This document shows, piece after piece, positions 23,056 through 36,200 of a DNA stretch of 64,000 bases. How positions within the stretch are numbered: position 1 is the stretch's first letter; each line of letters begins with the position of its first letter. Under the pieces are notes generated by a model that did no database searches, was not told where the DNA came from, and worked only from the letters and a program-made list of their open reading frames with translations. Source of the stretch: Fasciolopsis buskii (lineage: Eukaryota; Platyhelminthes; Trematoda; Plagiorchiida; Fasciolidae). A program made the translations under genes and the position numbers. Location of the stretch: positions 34,231-98,230 of the forward strand of contig LUCM01008403.1 of the NCBI GenBank assembly GCA_008360955.1. Direction: 5' to 3'.

Positions 23056-24560
23056 TTTGAACTTTTGCATACATGTGTCCGCATTTCAGTCAAAAAGGAA
23101 TACAGAGTTGGACAAAGGCGTAGCAAAGAATAAACATTTGAAATTCAAAGGAGAATGTTTAGAAAATCAGTCATGATCTGTTCTTGATTGGTGAGAATTC
23201 GGGCTAGAAAGGGAATAGTTGGGTTCCTATGGCTACTTATGCGAGAGGGCATGGAGCGGAAGATAGAATATGTCTTGCTATGAGAACGGAATTCAACAAG
23301 GTGATTGTTTAGGGGATGGGCTGGATCCGAACAAAAAATTTGTGCAAATTTTTCGCACGCGGATAAATACGTATCACACAGTTCGATGCAGAGTTCTTTC
23401 AGTGGTAAGATACACCGCTAATAATTAATAAACCATGACGAATTGCTCTGAAGTCTTTCTTTAGTAAACCAACAAAAGTGATTGGGGAACAACAGCGAAC
23501 AGCATGAAAATATACTGGTAAGCAAACAGGGAGATAGTGTTTTGTTTAACTAGGAGATGCCGCAGTGTTTTTGTTCAGAATGACAATTTTTTATGATTTT
23601 TGGCACAATTGGGATTTTGAGACGATCAACTTAAGTTTTTGTCACTGGTACTTCCTGAGTACTTTGCGGAATCTACCCAATGAGTGATTGTGTTAGGGAA
23701 AGAATGATCAGCCGGGTAAGCAGACCGAGGAAAAGTAAACAAAATTTCGACACATTTTGACAAATTAAGATTTAAGTCAGAGCGGAGAGAAAAATCGTGA
23801 ATGAGAGGCACTATGGTGGAAAAGTCCAGGAAATCTTCAATTTCAGATTCAAACTGACATGGAACATCATCATCAGCTTATTTGAATAATCTACCAGTGG
23901 AACTGGCGCTTAGGTCGTTCATGTATGCCGTAAACAAGGAGAAAGAACAGTTCCTTGTAGGACTCTCGAATTATTTACCAGAAGGGTAGATTTATTTCTT
24001 CCCAGTCTTGTACACTGAGTTCTGTTGGTGAAGTAGTCTGACAGCCTTGCCAACAAGTGATTGAGACAGCCGGAACGTGCAAGCTTGCGAAGAAGTAAAG
24101 ACCGTGGAACAGAGTCGACTGCAGAGGAAAAATCTAAGAAAGCGCATCGGACAGATTTGGCAGATGCATCCAAGGTTCTGGTGATGTTGTGAACGAGGGA
24201 AGCCACCGCATCCAAAGTGAATCTGTTTGGTTTGTACGCAAATTGATGGAGGTCATCGGGCACACCAACAGAAGCTAGACGATTCAGGGCGGCGCGCTCT
24301 GTTAGTTTAAGACCGCACGATGAAGGAGCAATGGGGCGAAAACGTTTGGGCGGAACACTTGAATTACTAGATTTGGGGATGGGCACAATAGTGACTGGTC
24401 GGAAATGGAACGTTTGCATAAATTGGTATTAAGGAAATAAACGCATCAGTGAGTGAATCCGCACCGTGCCTTAGGAGAGGTGAAAACACCATCAGGACCT
24501 ATACCTGTGGTTATTTTGGTCGAGTGAAGAGGTGTGAACACTTCTTCCCTAGAAAAGGGT
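23016..24560 (-). mobile_element. CR1-type LINE, 5'-truncated, with pentanucleotide tail
   Basis: The best frame, 24419 to 23919 on the minus strand, reads TIVPIPKSSNSSVPPKRFRP, then DDLHQFAYKPNRFTLDAVAS, CAFLDFSSAVDSVPRSLLLR and LQGTVLSPCL. These are blocks of CR1-clade reverse transcriptases. Motif A has AVDS where AFDS is usual. Lower down, SDLNLNLSKCVEILFTFPRS (23785-23726) and later NSTIPFLARI near 23205 are the thumb and C-terminal parts in other frames. The element ends at low coordinates in eight TATTG units at 23016-23055, a CR1-style microsatellite tail. Several stops and frameshifts separate the parts, and the YADD motif falls in a damaged region. The 5' border near 24560 is approximate. 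Confidence 0.85.
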
Positions 24561-25160
24561 TTTACATCAGGGCATGTCCAACTTGTCACCAAAACTCTTC
24601 GTCTCTAGGCCTTGTCTCCTATTTTTCATCATATCCACTCTCTTGGCGTACTCGATATGCCAGCAAAGCCAACCTGCGACTGTGCCTATGTGCGTCCGCA
24701 TAGCCGGCTTGGCATGCCATGTGACCGACCACGCAAGAACCCACCGAAAGTGTATCACACACTCGGTGGCCCAATCGGCGCACACCTGCTCCCAATTCAC
24801 GCTCGATACGTTTGCATTGTCCGGTCTGTCACGCTTTTGGGTTAATGACACTTATACAAGATGTGTCTGTGTGTGCACACGATCGTGCCGTATGTACGCT
24901 TAAGCACCTGTAGCTGTAGCTATAACCCGCACTGTCCGTGAACACCCCGGCGGCAGGTGGGGGGTTTGTTTGGGGGTACAAGTGTGCCCTGGGGTGGAAA
25001 TATACATCCAACGGACCGCAAACAAATCGTAATAATCTGACTGACTATGCGTACAATCGATTGATTCATCGATTATCGTCACGGCAATCATGCACAAAAG
25101 CAGTTAGTTGGGTAGACCCTAACAAAGGTCAGCAAAGGTATCCGTTTGTGTGCTTAGTAG
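24561..25160. other. GC-rich block with few stops in several frames
   Basis: This block is visibly richer in G and C than its neighbours, with CpG-containing words throughout. At least seven frames of 60 to 109 codons overlap on both strands. None shows a domain I know. A candidate on the minus strand (24851 to 24567) reads WVLAWSVTWHAKPAMRTHIG and continues open. The block starts where the CR1 similarity ends, so it may be a separate old insertion or the CR1 5' flank. I cannot assign it. Confidence 0.35.
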
Positions 25161-26269
25161 TGGAATAATGATGCTTGTCTGGTTGACCCTTATTCGGATG
25201 GTAAAGATAATCAATCAGAGGTGAATTGTGACCGTATGGTAACAGGGCCCATGCGATCGGGAGAATTGTATTCTGTGCAGAGGAAATGTACAGCCGTTTG
25301 TTTGAATGGTAGAATGTATTGCTCTTTCATCTGGGTAGTTACCAAGCTCGAGCCGTCCGTTCCTGCATCTGGCCTTCGTCACCCATTGTCACAATAGCTG
25401 GCCAACCACGGAAATGCGATGGGCCATTTTTGATGGTCGGTGTATCTGCACCATAGTGGGACAGAAATGTGAATTATCAGTCGGTAGAAGATGGATAAAG
25501 TAGTACTCAATCACAGTGCAATGTGATTGAGTTTGATTGTTATTTCCCCACTATTTGAAAGATTTGCGCTTTATCTATTCTTGATGTTACTCATTAGGCC
25601 AAGGGGTCAGAGGTAGAACAGCATAGTTTATTGTCCCTACCTTGTGACGTCTACGCCCCCGTCTTAGCAATCATTTTAGGTTAGCCATTACAAACCATTC
25701 GTATGGTCCAACAGTGGGATCGGATAGCAAATGCCCAATAAACTACTGGAAAGCATACAGCTGATTAGTAGGTGACTTCGTTTTACACTGAGTTGCCATT
25801 GTTACTTCTTCAATTTTGCTGAAAGGATTTGAATGAGGAAATTCTTTGCACAGTAGCCAACGTGTTCGATTCAGTTCATTTTGCACAACCATTAACTTTG
25901 GAGGAACGTGTTCTGGTTTGGCTTGCTACTTCACAGCCTTATCTACTCGAAAGAGAAAAGGAGAACGAGAAATGATGAGAGATCGACTGTTGCACAACTA
26001 TGTAGAATGTAAAAGACGCAAATGACTGAGGTATTTAGCCATATATATCTCCGACGACCTCTACGGCGAGCTCGCAGACCCAATTTGGTTTTCCAACTGC
26101 ATCTACTCGAGTCAATCCACCGGTCAAAGCTTTTGTACTTCTATCCCACGTCACCGACCAACCACCTCGACATATCTTCCAACCATTATCTATCTTGGAC
26201 AACAGCGTACAGCGAGGCAGCTGTTATGTACGCATTCGCAAAACATAACCCAAACACTGCTTCCACGGA
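25161..26269. other. No gene recognised
   Basis: No exon or repeat is supportable in this stretch. Confidence 0.35.
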
Positions 26270-26840
26270 AGATTGACTTCTAAGAACCAGTATCCTGCGC
26301 CTAACCTTTGAGTTACAGAGAGAAGTACCGCATCATACCGTGCTAATACCACGAGAACAACGGCGACCAAACACTGAAAGTACTCAGACATCTAACCTCA
26401 ACGACCATAGTTGTGAGCCTTATAACAGGTTCAAAATTACTGCTTCCTTATAAACTCAACCCTTGTTCGTAACCGAATGTCAAGCCGACGCCACAGCTGC
26501 CAACGGAGACTTCTTAATGCGAGAAAACACCATCCGATACATGACTACCACGTGAAATAAAGCTAACCAATTAGCGCATTCTATCTACTTTACTCAATCC
26601 TTCTCCCTCAAGAACAATGTTCATCGTCAATCCAATCCAATTCTGAAACGGCATTTTACTGTTCAAAGATGCAAAACCCAGATCAAACATACCTACACTG
26701 TTGTTTAGATGATCAGCAAAAACTTGCAACTTTCCTGGATCTTCACTCAGGGGCACAATATCTTCCGCATATTCTAGACCAGGCACTTTCTTGTCTGTGC
26801 AGATAGCAGTACCACTGTTCGCACATGCGAATGTTATCTA
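26270..26840 (-). mobile_element. Decayed RTE-type LINE relic with altered active site
   Basis: On the minus strand, 26786 to 26571 reads GLEYAEDIVPLSEDPGKLQV, then LNNSVGMFDLGFASLNSKMP and NWIGLTMNIVLEGEGLSKVD. This is palm motif C and the segment after it, with Y-A-E-D in place of Y-A-D-D. Further along, 26500 to 26470 encodes LWRRLDIR, and a heavily mutated continuation around 26450-26280 still matches the C-terminal region base by base in places. It is a dead copy from a third RTE-like family. Confidence 0.7.
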
Positions 26841-27208
26841 CATAACCATTTCAATCACAAGGACGAAAAGAAAAAGTATGAAAGGCCAATCCCGACTGGA
26901 GACACTTATCCTGGTTTGCTCACATCGAAGGTCGCTGTAGTTTCGAACTTCATTCCGGTCGTTTTCATTCAGCAACTGGAAACGCGAAATGGTTGTCCAG
27001 TTAACCAGTCATATGTTCAGCCAGCATAAGCACAAACAAACTGATTGTGTATGACCTGTGGATTTGAATCGTTATTGAGTGAACCGATTGCGGAAAGCAC
27101 TTCTGAACTGTACTGCGAAGGGCACCGGTTGCTTTCAATAATTTTGAAAATCTTTGGTTTTGTGAGATTCCGGTAGCTGAGAATCACCCTTAGATCGGAA
27201 ATGCTTTA

Positions 27209-27363
27209 TCACCAGTCGAAGTGGTACGCATTGACGTAGTCAAAAGGATCATATTGTGGAGCTTGAACATGAAGGTCCGGGGTTGAAATACTCCCACTGC
27301 TGATCAACTTCCCACTTGGGGGCCTTCTGTTGCCCGCGGCCCGCTTCCCGAGAATGATGTACA
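27209..27363 (-). CDS. Last coding exon of an unidentified minus-strand gene
   Basis: A strong acceptor, ctgatttcacctttacag, precedes 27363. The exon supplies two bases to finish a codon, then 50 codons and a TGA at 27209-27211. It reads YIILGKRAAGNRRPPSGKLI, then STPDLHVQAPQYDPFDYVNA, ending YHFDW. The composition, rich in Gly, Pro, Arg and Tyr, looks like a real soluble or cytoplasmic tail. GC content is higher than in surrounding DNA. I do not recognise the family. Earlier exons should lie above 27363 on the minus strand; the frames at 28131-28415 and 29275-29763 are possible but unproven members. A GTGATA after the last Trp codon could instead serve as a donor. Confidence 0.5.
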
Positions 27364-29274
27364 CTGTAAAGGTGAAATCAGAAAAAAACATTGACGTACA
27401 ACTGAGCGAACAGTTCCGTAGGTCTACAAAAGCTCTGGTCCATTCACCAAGGAAACCGGTGAGATGTAACTACCTGGTATTACGAAAAGAAGAGTTGTGA
27501 ATTAGCGGAAATTTTAATTTTGACGTTATGGAAGATTAGGGTACGTGCAAGGGGAGAGGAGATGGATATCTCTACATTAATTAAATTATCTAATTATAAT
27601 GGCGTCCGTCTGTGTGTATACCAGCGTATTTTGGGATCCATTTTATTGATCTTATCAGCGAGCAAAAACCGTTCAACACACATGGCAAAATAACTGGACA
27701 CCAACGAAACTAGTGGACCAGAATGCATGCAACTGTACACTTGTAAAGTCTCTTCAGAGAGACTGAGATTAGTCTTTATCTTGGAGAATAGCCTAACTAT
27801 CTGGGGTTATAAAACATTTCTTGAAAATGAGTGAGTCATGATTGGTTGAGTATGACACCAAGATATTGGAATGTGCTCGTTGTTCGCGTGACTGATCAGC
27901 CATTTAGGAAAGTGCAACTTCCAGACATTCTGGAAATGGGGAAGCAGTAACAGGGTCAGCTTACAAGGTCATTTAGCTTGATTTGCATTTTGCTGCCTCC
28001 TTAGAGGTGCATTATTCGAGTCCCATGAATGCACTGTAAGTGTCCTTGGAGTCAAATACACGGAAGGAATGACAAGTTGTCTAAAGAGCGAAGAGAAAAA
28101 TATCGCAAAAATATGGCACTTTGGGCTAAATCAAAGTTGGCAGGAAAGAAAGAAGATTCTTTCTCGTGATATTAATCCGAATATTCTCGCCTCATGAAGT
28201 ATTTGTGGAATTGTCTGCATAAGTTCCGAGGGTGGAATTGGTAATACTGATTGATTCGAATTTCCCAAATAGTTTCTACAAACTGAAAATACCATCATGA
28301 AAGTTCTGCACCTCGAGTCTGAACAAGAAGCTATTGAATAGACTAGATAGGCTACTTCCTCAAATGTGGAGCTTGAGATGCGTGCACACCCAAACACATC
28401 TTCCTTTAGTAACAACCCATAGTAGCAACAGTCTCTGGCATACTGTCAATGAGACGACACTTTTCTGGTTCCTTATCACTGATCTGCTTAATCTCAACCA
28501 GTCTCTATCTACCGGCAAGTTTTCCACATATCAGAGAGTAGTTGAAAATGTCAGTGAAACTAAAATCCTGTCCGAACATTCTTCGAGGGATGTAGGTGGC
28601 AATTAACCTAGACCCGCAGCTTTGTTGCTCTTCATTTTTGCTCTACTTCTTAGAGGATGACAGAACGGGCATGAGGGAATAATGCGTAGTGTGATAAAGT
28701 GGTGAAACTAGTACTCAACTGGTACCATGTAGGAGTAATGTAGCCCTTCACATGTGATGGCAATTGAAGTTACCCGGGATTTTGTCGATGAATGACTCTT
28801 ACTCTTTGATGTATGCGTCGACTAAAATAATTTACCGTTGACAATGCTGTTAAGTCTTTTTTGCTACGGCCGCATCTGTCTAAGTTGTATAAGTTGCATA
28901 AAATTGGTAATTCTTAGTGGACAACAGTGACTGTTACATAAATTTCCATAATCAATAGCGTGCTCACGAAAGACAGATTGATTTTGGTTTGAAAACATCG
29001 AAAAACTGATTATGGCAGGGAGAGCTCTTCAGTTCTCCGGGTTTTCCGATGGACAATCTTTTCATAGATCCATAGTTCCAGATGGATTTCTCGACATTCG
29101 CTTACCGTTTATTCTTGCGGGTATACTTCTCGAATAAGCTTTCACAACTCAGTATTCGCAGCTACCTACAGGTGGGGTTTTTGGACAAAAATAAACTGAA
29201 GATTGTTTGCCAATGCTAAGTTCAACTGTCCATAAAATCATAGAGAGAAGCGTGCTAGATTTCTTAGATCATTT
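27364..29274. other. No firm gene; one minus-strand frame
   Basis: A minus frame at 28131-28415 (94 codons) contains LPIPPSELMQTIPQILHEAR, which looks protein-like, but splice sites are weak and a plus frame overlaps it. Nothing else is recognised. Confidence 0.3.
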
Positions 29275-29763
29275 TCATAATCCTGAATTCATCAGCGAAC
29301 GCAGATGAGCAATCGCCGATGTTGATAGCAGATCACCGAACGTTTTGATTTCAGATGCTAATGCATTTGAGGCTAGGTACAGGTTCCCTATAAGTGCAGG
29401 ATGAAACTCAAGAAAAACTCGCTGTACCGTATGACAATCGATTTCCCTAGGTGGATGCTCATAAATCATGGCAATTGCATTTGTCCAATTGCTGTTGGAA
29501 TAATTGACAAAGCTCACTTTCGTAAGGGTCTTCGGATGGAAAACCGGGCCAATACGACTTAAATCTTTCTCACTGGAATTTTCTTGTGCAACCGGGACTG
29601 TCGTAACACGATACATTCTTCATACTTTTTGTTCCAACTTACTGCCCCTGCATCGATTTCGCCGAGTAAGGACCGAATACTGTCAGTTGTAGCCACAAGA
29701 CTCCGAGTTTCTCGCATCGCCAGAAATCCACCTGCCAAACTGCTCGATGTTTCTATAAAACGC
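29275..29763 (-). CDS. Possible minus-strand coding region in two frames, unidentified
   Basis: After an acceptor-like gcgttttatag, one frame from 29763 reads TSSSLAGGFLAMRETRSLVA and TTDSIRSLLGEIDAGA, up to a consensus donor GTAAGT. A second frame, 29616 to 29275, reads VFHPKTLTKVSFVNYSNSNW, then YEHPPREIDCHTVQRVFLEF and LIGNLYLASNALASEIKTFG, and ends in a stop. Both look protein-like. The phases do not join by the best-looking acceptor (ttccag), so there is either a less usual acceptor, a frameshift, or chance. I do not recognise the family. Confidence 0.3.
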
Positions 29764-31639
29764 TAATTCAGTCAGTAGAACCGTCTGTGGTGAATCGGAA
29801 AAAAGTAATATACGACCCACCGTCAAGTACTGCAATAGTTGCGACCTAAATCTAAGCAGCTGAAGATAGCAAGGAATCCCTAAAATCTGGAAATCGCGTC
29901 AGGTTTTATTTGAAGGGCATTCGCTCATATACTAACTAAACTGAAACATCATTGACGTAATACCTTTGAACCAATGACCATTGCAAGTTATTCACTTATT
30001 ACTTTCGTGAGTCGTTACGGCTCTGGCGGGTTGGACATAGTTACATGCGAGAGCGAAGCCGTGTTGAACTTCGTCACGTGACTAGCATGTAAATACTTGT
30101 TTCCTCCCTCCGTCATCACTTTGTTTGACAATAGAGTTCAACTTGTTTTGAAATTCGTTGGTGTAATTTACGAATCCCACGGCTTGTGTGATAACTCTTG
30201 GGGATTTCACGAGCTTGCATATGTGTGACAATACTAACAACATCCAAGCCACTCCGGAACAAAAAGTGAATGGGTTTAAAGGCAAGGACACAGAGCGGTC
30301 TTGTAGCTCCACGGCATGGCTGAATTCAGACTTCCTATCCAACATGAATAAGTTTAATTTTCTTCTTGGAATTTACGGTCTTCGCTACTGATCATAGTGA
30401 TGTTTATTTCTAGTGCTGTCAGGTGAACCAAAGTCAGTTTTTAATGATGGAATCTTGTTTGATGCAATTGAATATTTGCACAAATACCAGTGGATATCAT
30501 CGCAAGAATTTTCCTAAAAAGTCCAGCGTTTAGAATGGGGAATGTATAACATGTGTTCTAAACTTCAGCAAAGGAATCGTTTTACCAACTGGTACTGGAA
30601 GGCATCAGCTACACATCACCTTACGTCTCATGAAAGATACCTATATAATCCGTGCTCGAGAAGCAGCTATTTATGGCTGGAAGGCGCTCAAATAGTACAT
30701 CGCAGAAAGACGCGAAAATTTTGTTTGGCTGTCACGTCATTTTGTGAATCCAGTTTCAATGCTTATTCAGGCTTTACATATTCCACCACGTCTCCGTCCT
30801 GGTCGAAGGGTGATATCATGGGATTTAGCGATGTTCAAGAGGCTTACCTTTAAACAGCAGATCTCCAGTCTTCACTGCCCAGCTTGCTTCTTTTCGTTCA
30901 GGGTAGAAGAATAGCGGGAATTAAAATGGGCAGTTATTCTTCTTTACTTCCACTCCCTACTGTTTACCTACTTTTCTTAAGATGGATTCTGGCTCATGCG
31001 ATTCTCGTCTTCGTTTAGTAGAATGAATTTCAGCTCATGGGTCAGCTCCTTGTCCTGTTTGTGTCACAAAAAATCCAGACCATTAAAAGCAAGGATGAAA
31101 GCGCCCAAATTCGTTCAGTTTACAGCGCGAGAAAGCGTTAACTGTACTGGAGCGCACGGAGAAGAGATAAATTTGCGTTCTTTGTTTGTTTCCCCGTGTG
31201 GTACTGTCACTTTGGATGATTTGTGTTTTGCTGTTTGCCGGTGTGTGGAAGTATTTACTTGCTTTGAAACGGTTCTTGCGAGTAATTTACGCTTTTTATG
31301 AGAGCTTTGGTTTGTCATCTTTGGTGAAATAATACCTAGTCGGAGGTGCGGTATTAGAAACAGTGTCTAATTGGTGATTACCGGAACAATAAATTCGTGA
31401 TTGTGAAACTGGTGCCTTCGTGATGGTCGTGATTTTTAGAGGTGCAACACCAGTAAGTTTTGACCACAGTTCACCCATGTCGGGTTGTAAACAGCTCATG
31501 CCTGTGAGGCAAAATCCCAATCCTCGTCTAAGTACTGATTGGCTCAGTTAGCAGCAAATATTTCCGTGACCCTGTGAATAGAATCTGTTTGCAGTTACGG
31601 GCTTTCCAACTGTTTCATTCATGCTCAAGTCTGGCTTGG
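29764..31639. other. No gene recognised
   Basis: Plus frames at 30542-30853 and 30996-31301 are open but show no domain and no consistent splice sites. Confidence 0.35.
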
Positions 31640-32130
31640 AGCGTTGGTAACCCGATAACGTTCGCCGCCGCACTGTTTTCGCAGTGGTGCACCCAAGTTA
31701 ACTTCGAACGCGGCGTGAAATCACGTGTCAGGCCCACCAACCAAGTGCTGTGTTGGGGCATGCGGGGCCGCACTGAAGGCACCGTGCAACTTTGTTCCCG
31801 TGGTACAGGATGATCTACTGTTTGTGCGCTTACGGAAATGGGACAGGAGATGGGCGGGGATGGGCAGTCGAGTGGTTTGTGTCAAATTTCTGTAGATCGA
31901 TTCATGCCACAAAACCGTGCAATGGCGAATCATTTGTCACGCATCCAAGGTACACCGAACGGGTTAAGCGTCTCAAGGACCCGTTCAGTTGACTTGTCGC
32001 CTTTGGTAAGATGAGCCGCTCTGGCGCGAACGCATTCATGCAAACAAGAGTTGCAGGCCACACTCCAACACCCAGGTAGAGATCAATCGAGCAGTCACGT
32101 GCTTCCGCCCTTGCGTTGCGTTTGAAACCT
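31640..32130. other. GC-rich block of unknown origin
   Basis: This segment has many CpG words and is richer in GC than its surroundings. On the minus strand a nearly open frame includes CLHECVRARAAHLTKGDKST, LETLNPFGVPWMRDK and PREQSCTVPSVRPRMPQHST, broken by two stops. That pattern suggests an old coding element, perhaps a transposon, but I recognise no family. Flanks return to AT-rich sequence. Confidence 0.35.
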
Positions 32131-35100
32131 TCAAGTAGTTTGCTGAACCGGTCGGAGACGAGTCGGTATACGGGGTGCGCAATCTATCAGAAGAACGCTG
32201 GTTTGTTAGATGGTATCGAATATGCCCATCAAATCATGGAAACAGTTTGTATCACGAAGGGATCTCCTTTCGATTTAATCACCTTAAACACTTATGAACA
32301 TAACATCTGGTGGTAGAGAAAAAGTCGGCAGTTATCTTAGCGTTCCAATGTAACTTCTTTTCCACATTAGGAAAATAGGGGCAGTGGTTATGCTAGCCGC
32401 GAAGCGGTTGCCGTGTCAGCGATCATGACAAATGAAGAACATGACAGACGGGCTTTTCTTTGGACAAAAAGCAAATAGATGGGAGAATAAAGCGTGCGAT
32501 AAAACTGGGAACCCGCCTAGTGGTCCTCGAATTCCCGCTTTGCACTCATTAACACAGGCAAATCTCGTCTGACGAATCGAATGCCCAACACGATACACAG
32601 TGAAAAAATTCTCATGGCAAATCATTGCCGATGCGCTGATCAGTGGAACAGGAAAACGAGAAGTGGTAAATGTATAGGCGCACTCTCAGTTCCGGTCCTA
32701 TGGTCATCCACCAAACTTTGTCCAATTTCCATTTTATTTGAGGGTCTTTTTTGCCTCTCCGCAGGCATCTTGCAACGCTTACGACTTCCTACTGATGAAT
32801 ATTCACTCAGTCTCGTTTATGGTTGGTTATAAATCCACCATTTGGCGGGTAAGGCGTGTAATCTTTGTACAAACTGAGAAGACCAGCGTGTCAAGGATTT
32901 TTGGTTGGTTTTAGACCGGTCGCTGTCATCCCAAAGACTGACTAAGTGGTATAAACTGTAGTAACAAACGACCCACGTGAATGGACCGATTGTTGGATGT
33001 TACTACTACGACGAAACCTGAGCCGAAAAAAAGAAATTGCATTTAGAAAAAACCGCAAAAGCTCCGTCGGCTTTGGAAAGGCTTTTCACCCAAACGGACA
33101 AAATGAGCTAGTTATGTGTGTGCAAATTCATGTGCTGGAAAAGTTTTTGCTCCCATTACTGGCCACCGGATTAGAAGACGATATCGTATTACATCAATGA
33201 GAATGCTGCTGTCCACGTCGCATACACTGCACCATGTTGATTATTTTCCCATGGGATCAATCCAAGTAGTGACTATTTTGTGCCCCATAAGCTCCTCCTT
33301 GAAGCGTGTACCGGAGTGCCATGACTTAATAATCAACAATAAAATTAATAATCTCAATCAGTAAAGGCAAACTGCAATTTTGCCACTTCGCTTTTGAGTC
33401 ACCTGCAGTCACTTACACACAGGTTACAGTTGCACGCAAAATTTCAGTACCCCGTATATTACTTTGTCTTCCATGTTAACATGCACCAAACCTTTCCGAT
33501 AAAGTTCCATCTACTTTCATCATCCGGGTACTATTTACAAGTACTCTATTGTTGCCAACAATTGAAGTAACCGAGTTAAAACTGCAAAGGGTCTCGGGGC
33601 CAAAATTTCACGAGGGGTGTGAAATTCAACAGATATAAAATTTCCCTCTTCGTAAATCTGACTCAACCGAGATGAATTAAAGTTTTGACTTATAGTCATC
33701 ATGTTTTGAGGAATTTGGTCCGCTTTCTAGTCAGATTTCACTCGAGGGACTATGGTCCAGCGCTTGGGTACACACGACCAAAAATCCATAGTGAGATGGG
33801 TCTCGTGATGTTTGCAGGCTTAATCCAAATAAACTCGATAAATTCCACAGTTTAGATCGGTTATCCGACCAAGACCGCATTGTCAGTGACCTTGAAAAAC
33901 CGAAGTTATCTTCATTCCGGTTACTGTCCCTTGGGGGGATAGGGTGAGTATAGCCGACAAATAAAGTCCATCGAGGGCGCACATATTTCGTACAGCAACT
34001 GAAGTCGTTGTGCCGGGACCCCCTATTATAGATCCAAAGCGCGAAAAGGTGAAGTAAGTTAAAAAGAGTAATATTCAAAAGGATATTTGTTTGCTCCACT
34101 TGGGCTGGCTTGTTACAGTTGACTCGAGAAACCGTTAAGAACGCATCTTTGTGCGGTTTTCATGTCTCCGATAGCAACGGTGATCTTCCGACTAGGAAGA
34201 AATAGTCAACTTTCCCTGCATCGGTTTAAATAAATTAGATAAGTAGCAGACTTTGCATTCTCACATGAGGGAAAAATGTCCTATATCCTTTCAGTTTTTT
34301 ATTTAATGCCTGCCTACTTAGGCATAGTTCGACGAATTCGAACTTATCGAGCCATTTGTGCATTTCAGATTTATTGAGAAAATACCATTCGTGTCCGGTA
34401 CTGGAGATAGTGTTAGGCAAAATGTAAGGCTAAATGTCAAGACAACACGACAATCTTGCATCTTTTCGGTTACTCATGTAATAAGTAACTGCACTGTTCT
34501 GTTCTAGGTCACACTAGTAAAACACGATAGACAACATTTTACCTCTGAAGTTAAGACTTTCCAGTTGACTGTAAAAGGACACCAAAGAAACATGTACAGT
34601 TACTTGCCTTCTATACCAATTTAAGCTAGGTACTGCTCTACCTGGGAATTGACAACTTATTCTAGACGAAATTCACAAAAGATAACCATGTCACTGAATC
34701 AACAGATGTTATTTTATTAATTATTTTAATCGACGTTATACCTACAGGAAGAAGCAAACGGTATTACTTTAATGATGAGAAAATTCTAGGCCAAGGAATG
34801 TGTAATTCCATTTATTAATTATGGATGGCGAAAATGTTTAGTAAGAGAAAATTTTTATTAGCATCAGCATTAATTTTTAGTTCGAGGTTATCTGGACGAG
34901 CTTCGTTGAACTATCAGGTGCGGGAAAACGTTGACGGAACTAGTTCGGCGTGGCACCCCAGCGATTAATTGCGAGCAGATAACTTGTTTTAAATCGAGCT
35001 CGTTATTTTTTAGTAACTAACACCACCATTTAAGTTATATCGTAAGAGAAAAATGCAATTAAATTGTATTTTCGATACAAGAAACCTATCAAATACAGAC

Positions 35101-35842
35101 AAAAACACCAAGTTCTCCGACTATCAAGAAATGCTGTAGAGGAAACCCTTACTTCCAGTCAAGCAGAAGAATATAACCAATAGATATTATTTCCCCTTGC
35201 ACAAAAAATTGATGAATGTATATGAAATGTTTTAAATGTTAGCTGACGCAAGGTGTTAGCTGGACGCAGCACAAAGTGCGCGTGTTGATTTTACCCAGTT
35301 TCAACTTTTCAGCAAGTTCATTTGACAGATCATATTTAAAATCCTACTGATTACCGAGCAGAACACCGTACTGAGTCGCGCCTCACTTGAGATTTATGAG
35401 CTCAGGATAAAAATAACCATTCACTGGTGTTTATCAGTTAATATGTGTCTCAGGTCGTTGCAAATTTTAAGGTAAATATTAAACCCTTTCTTCCTACCGG
35501 CCTCAACATTAGATTGTTCGAACATTCATTTTTATACCCTGGAGATGGTATTGAACAAGTTTGCATCTAGTGTTACCTTAAACTTAAATCTTACTTGCGC
35601 AATGGAAAGTCAAAAAAGACAAGCCTGCACTATCAACTGGGTGGATTCAATGATTTTAACCCGGATATAGTAATGAAGCAACAAGTTTGTCCTATTCACT
35701 TTGCTTAACGTGTTCCGTTAGCATCATGAGTTGTTTCCCTGTTTCCATCCATTGAATGTGCTTGTTTATGTCTTCCTTGCCTCCAGCAGTACCAAATGTT
35801 TAGGTTTTGGAGTAAAAGTTAATTGTTTTCTACCGGTTGCAG
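32131..35842. other. No gene recognised
   Basis: Frames at 32581-32832, 32997-33364 and 33731-34099 have no domain. 34.1-35.7 kb is AT-rich and nearly free of open frames. Confidence 0.35.
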
Positions 35843-35912
35843 GAGAAACGTTAACTTTCTGCCGAGCAGTACCTCATGGAAGTGTCATCGAAACTGATGC
35901 AGCAAATATTTG
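35843..35912 (+). CDS. Possible short exon, unidentified
   Basis: An acceptor, ttttctaccggttgcag, and a donor, gtaatc, bracket 70 nt. Only one frame is open: ETLTFCRAVPHGSVIETDAA followed by NI, entering after one base of a codon and leaving after two. It may be an upstream exon of the plus-strand gene at 38.5-44.3 kb, but its exit phase does not match the next candidate directly. Confidence 0.3.
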
Positions 35913-36200
35913 GTAATCACTCGTCGATTTTCTTTTTTGAAGACGTGCATAACAGAGTACTATATTTTGTTTACTCAGTATCCAGCGGGAAGTGACAGTT
36001 CCACAAGACAATAAACAATGTGTCACCCAAGCATTAGGCATGCTGGAAATTTAGTCAAGAGACCGTTTTTATTACTGCCAATGAATCCCAAATATGAATG
36101 TTGACGATTCTATGAAGAAGAACAAAATAAGATTTATTCCGATTGCAATAACAAGAAATTGGAGAAATACGATAACTCTTTAAATTGGTATTCAATGGAC

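Noticed and set aside
24567..25011. Individual frames in the GC-rich block as genes
   Set aside because: Several frames are open at once on both strands, as expected from composition, and none shows a domain.
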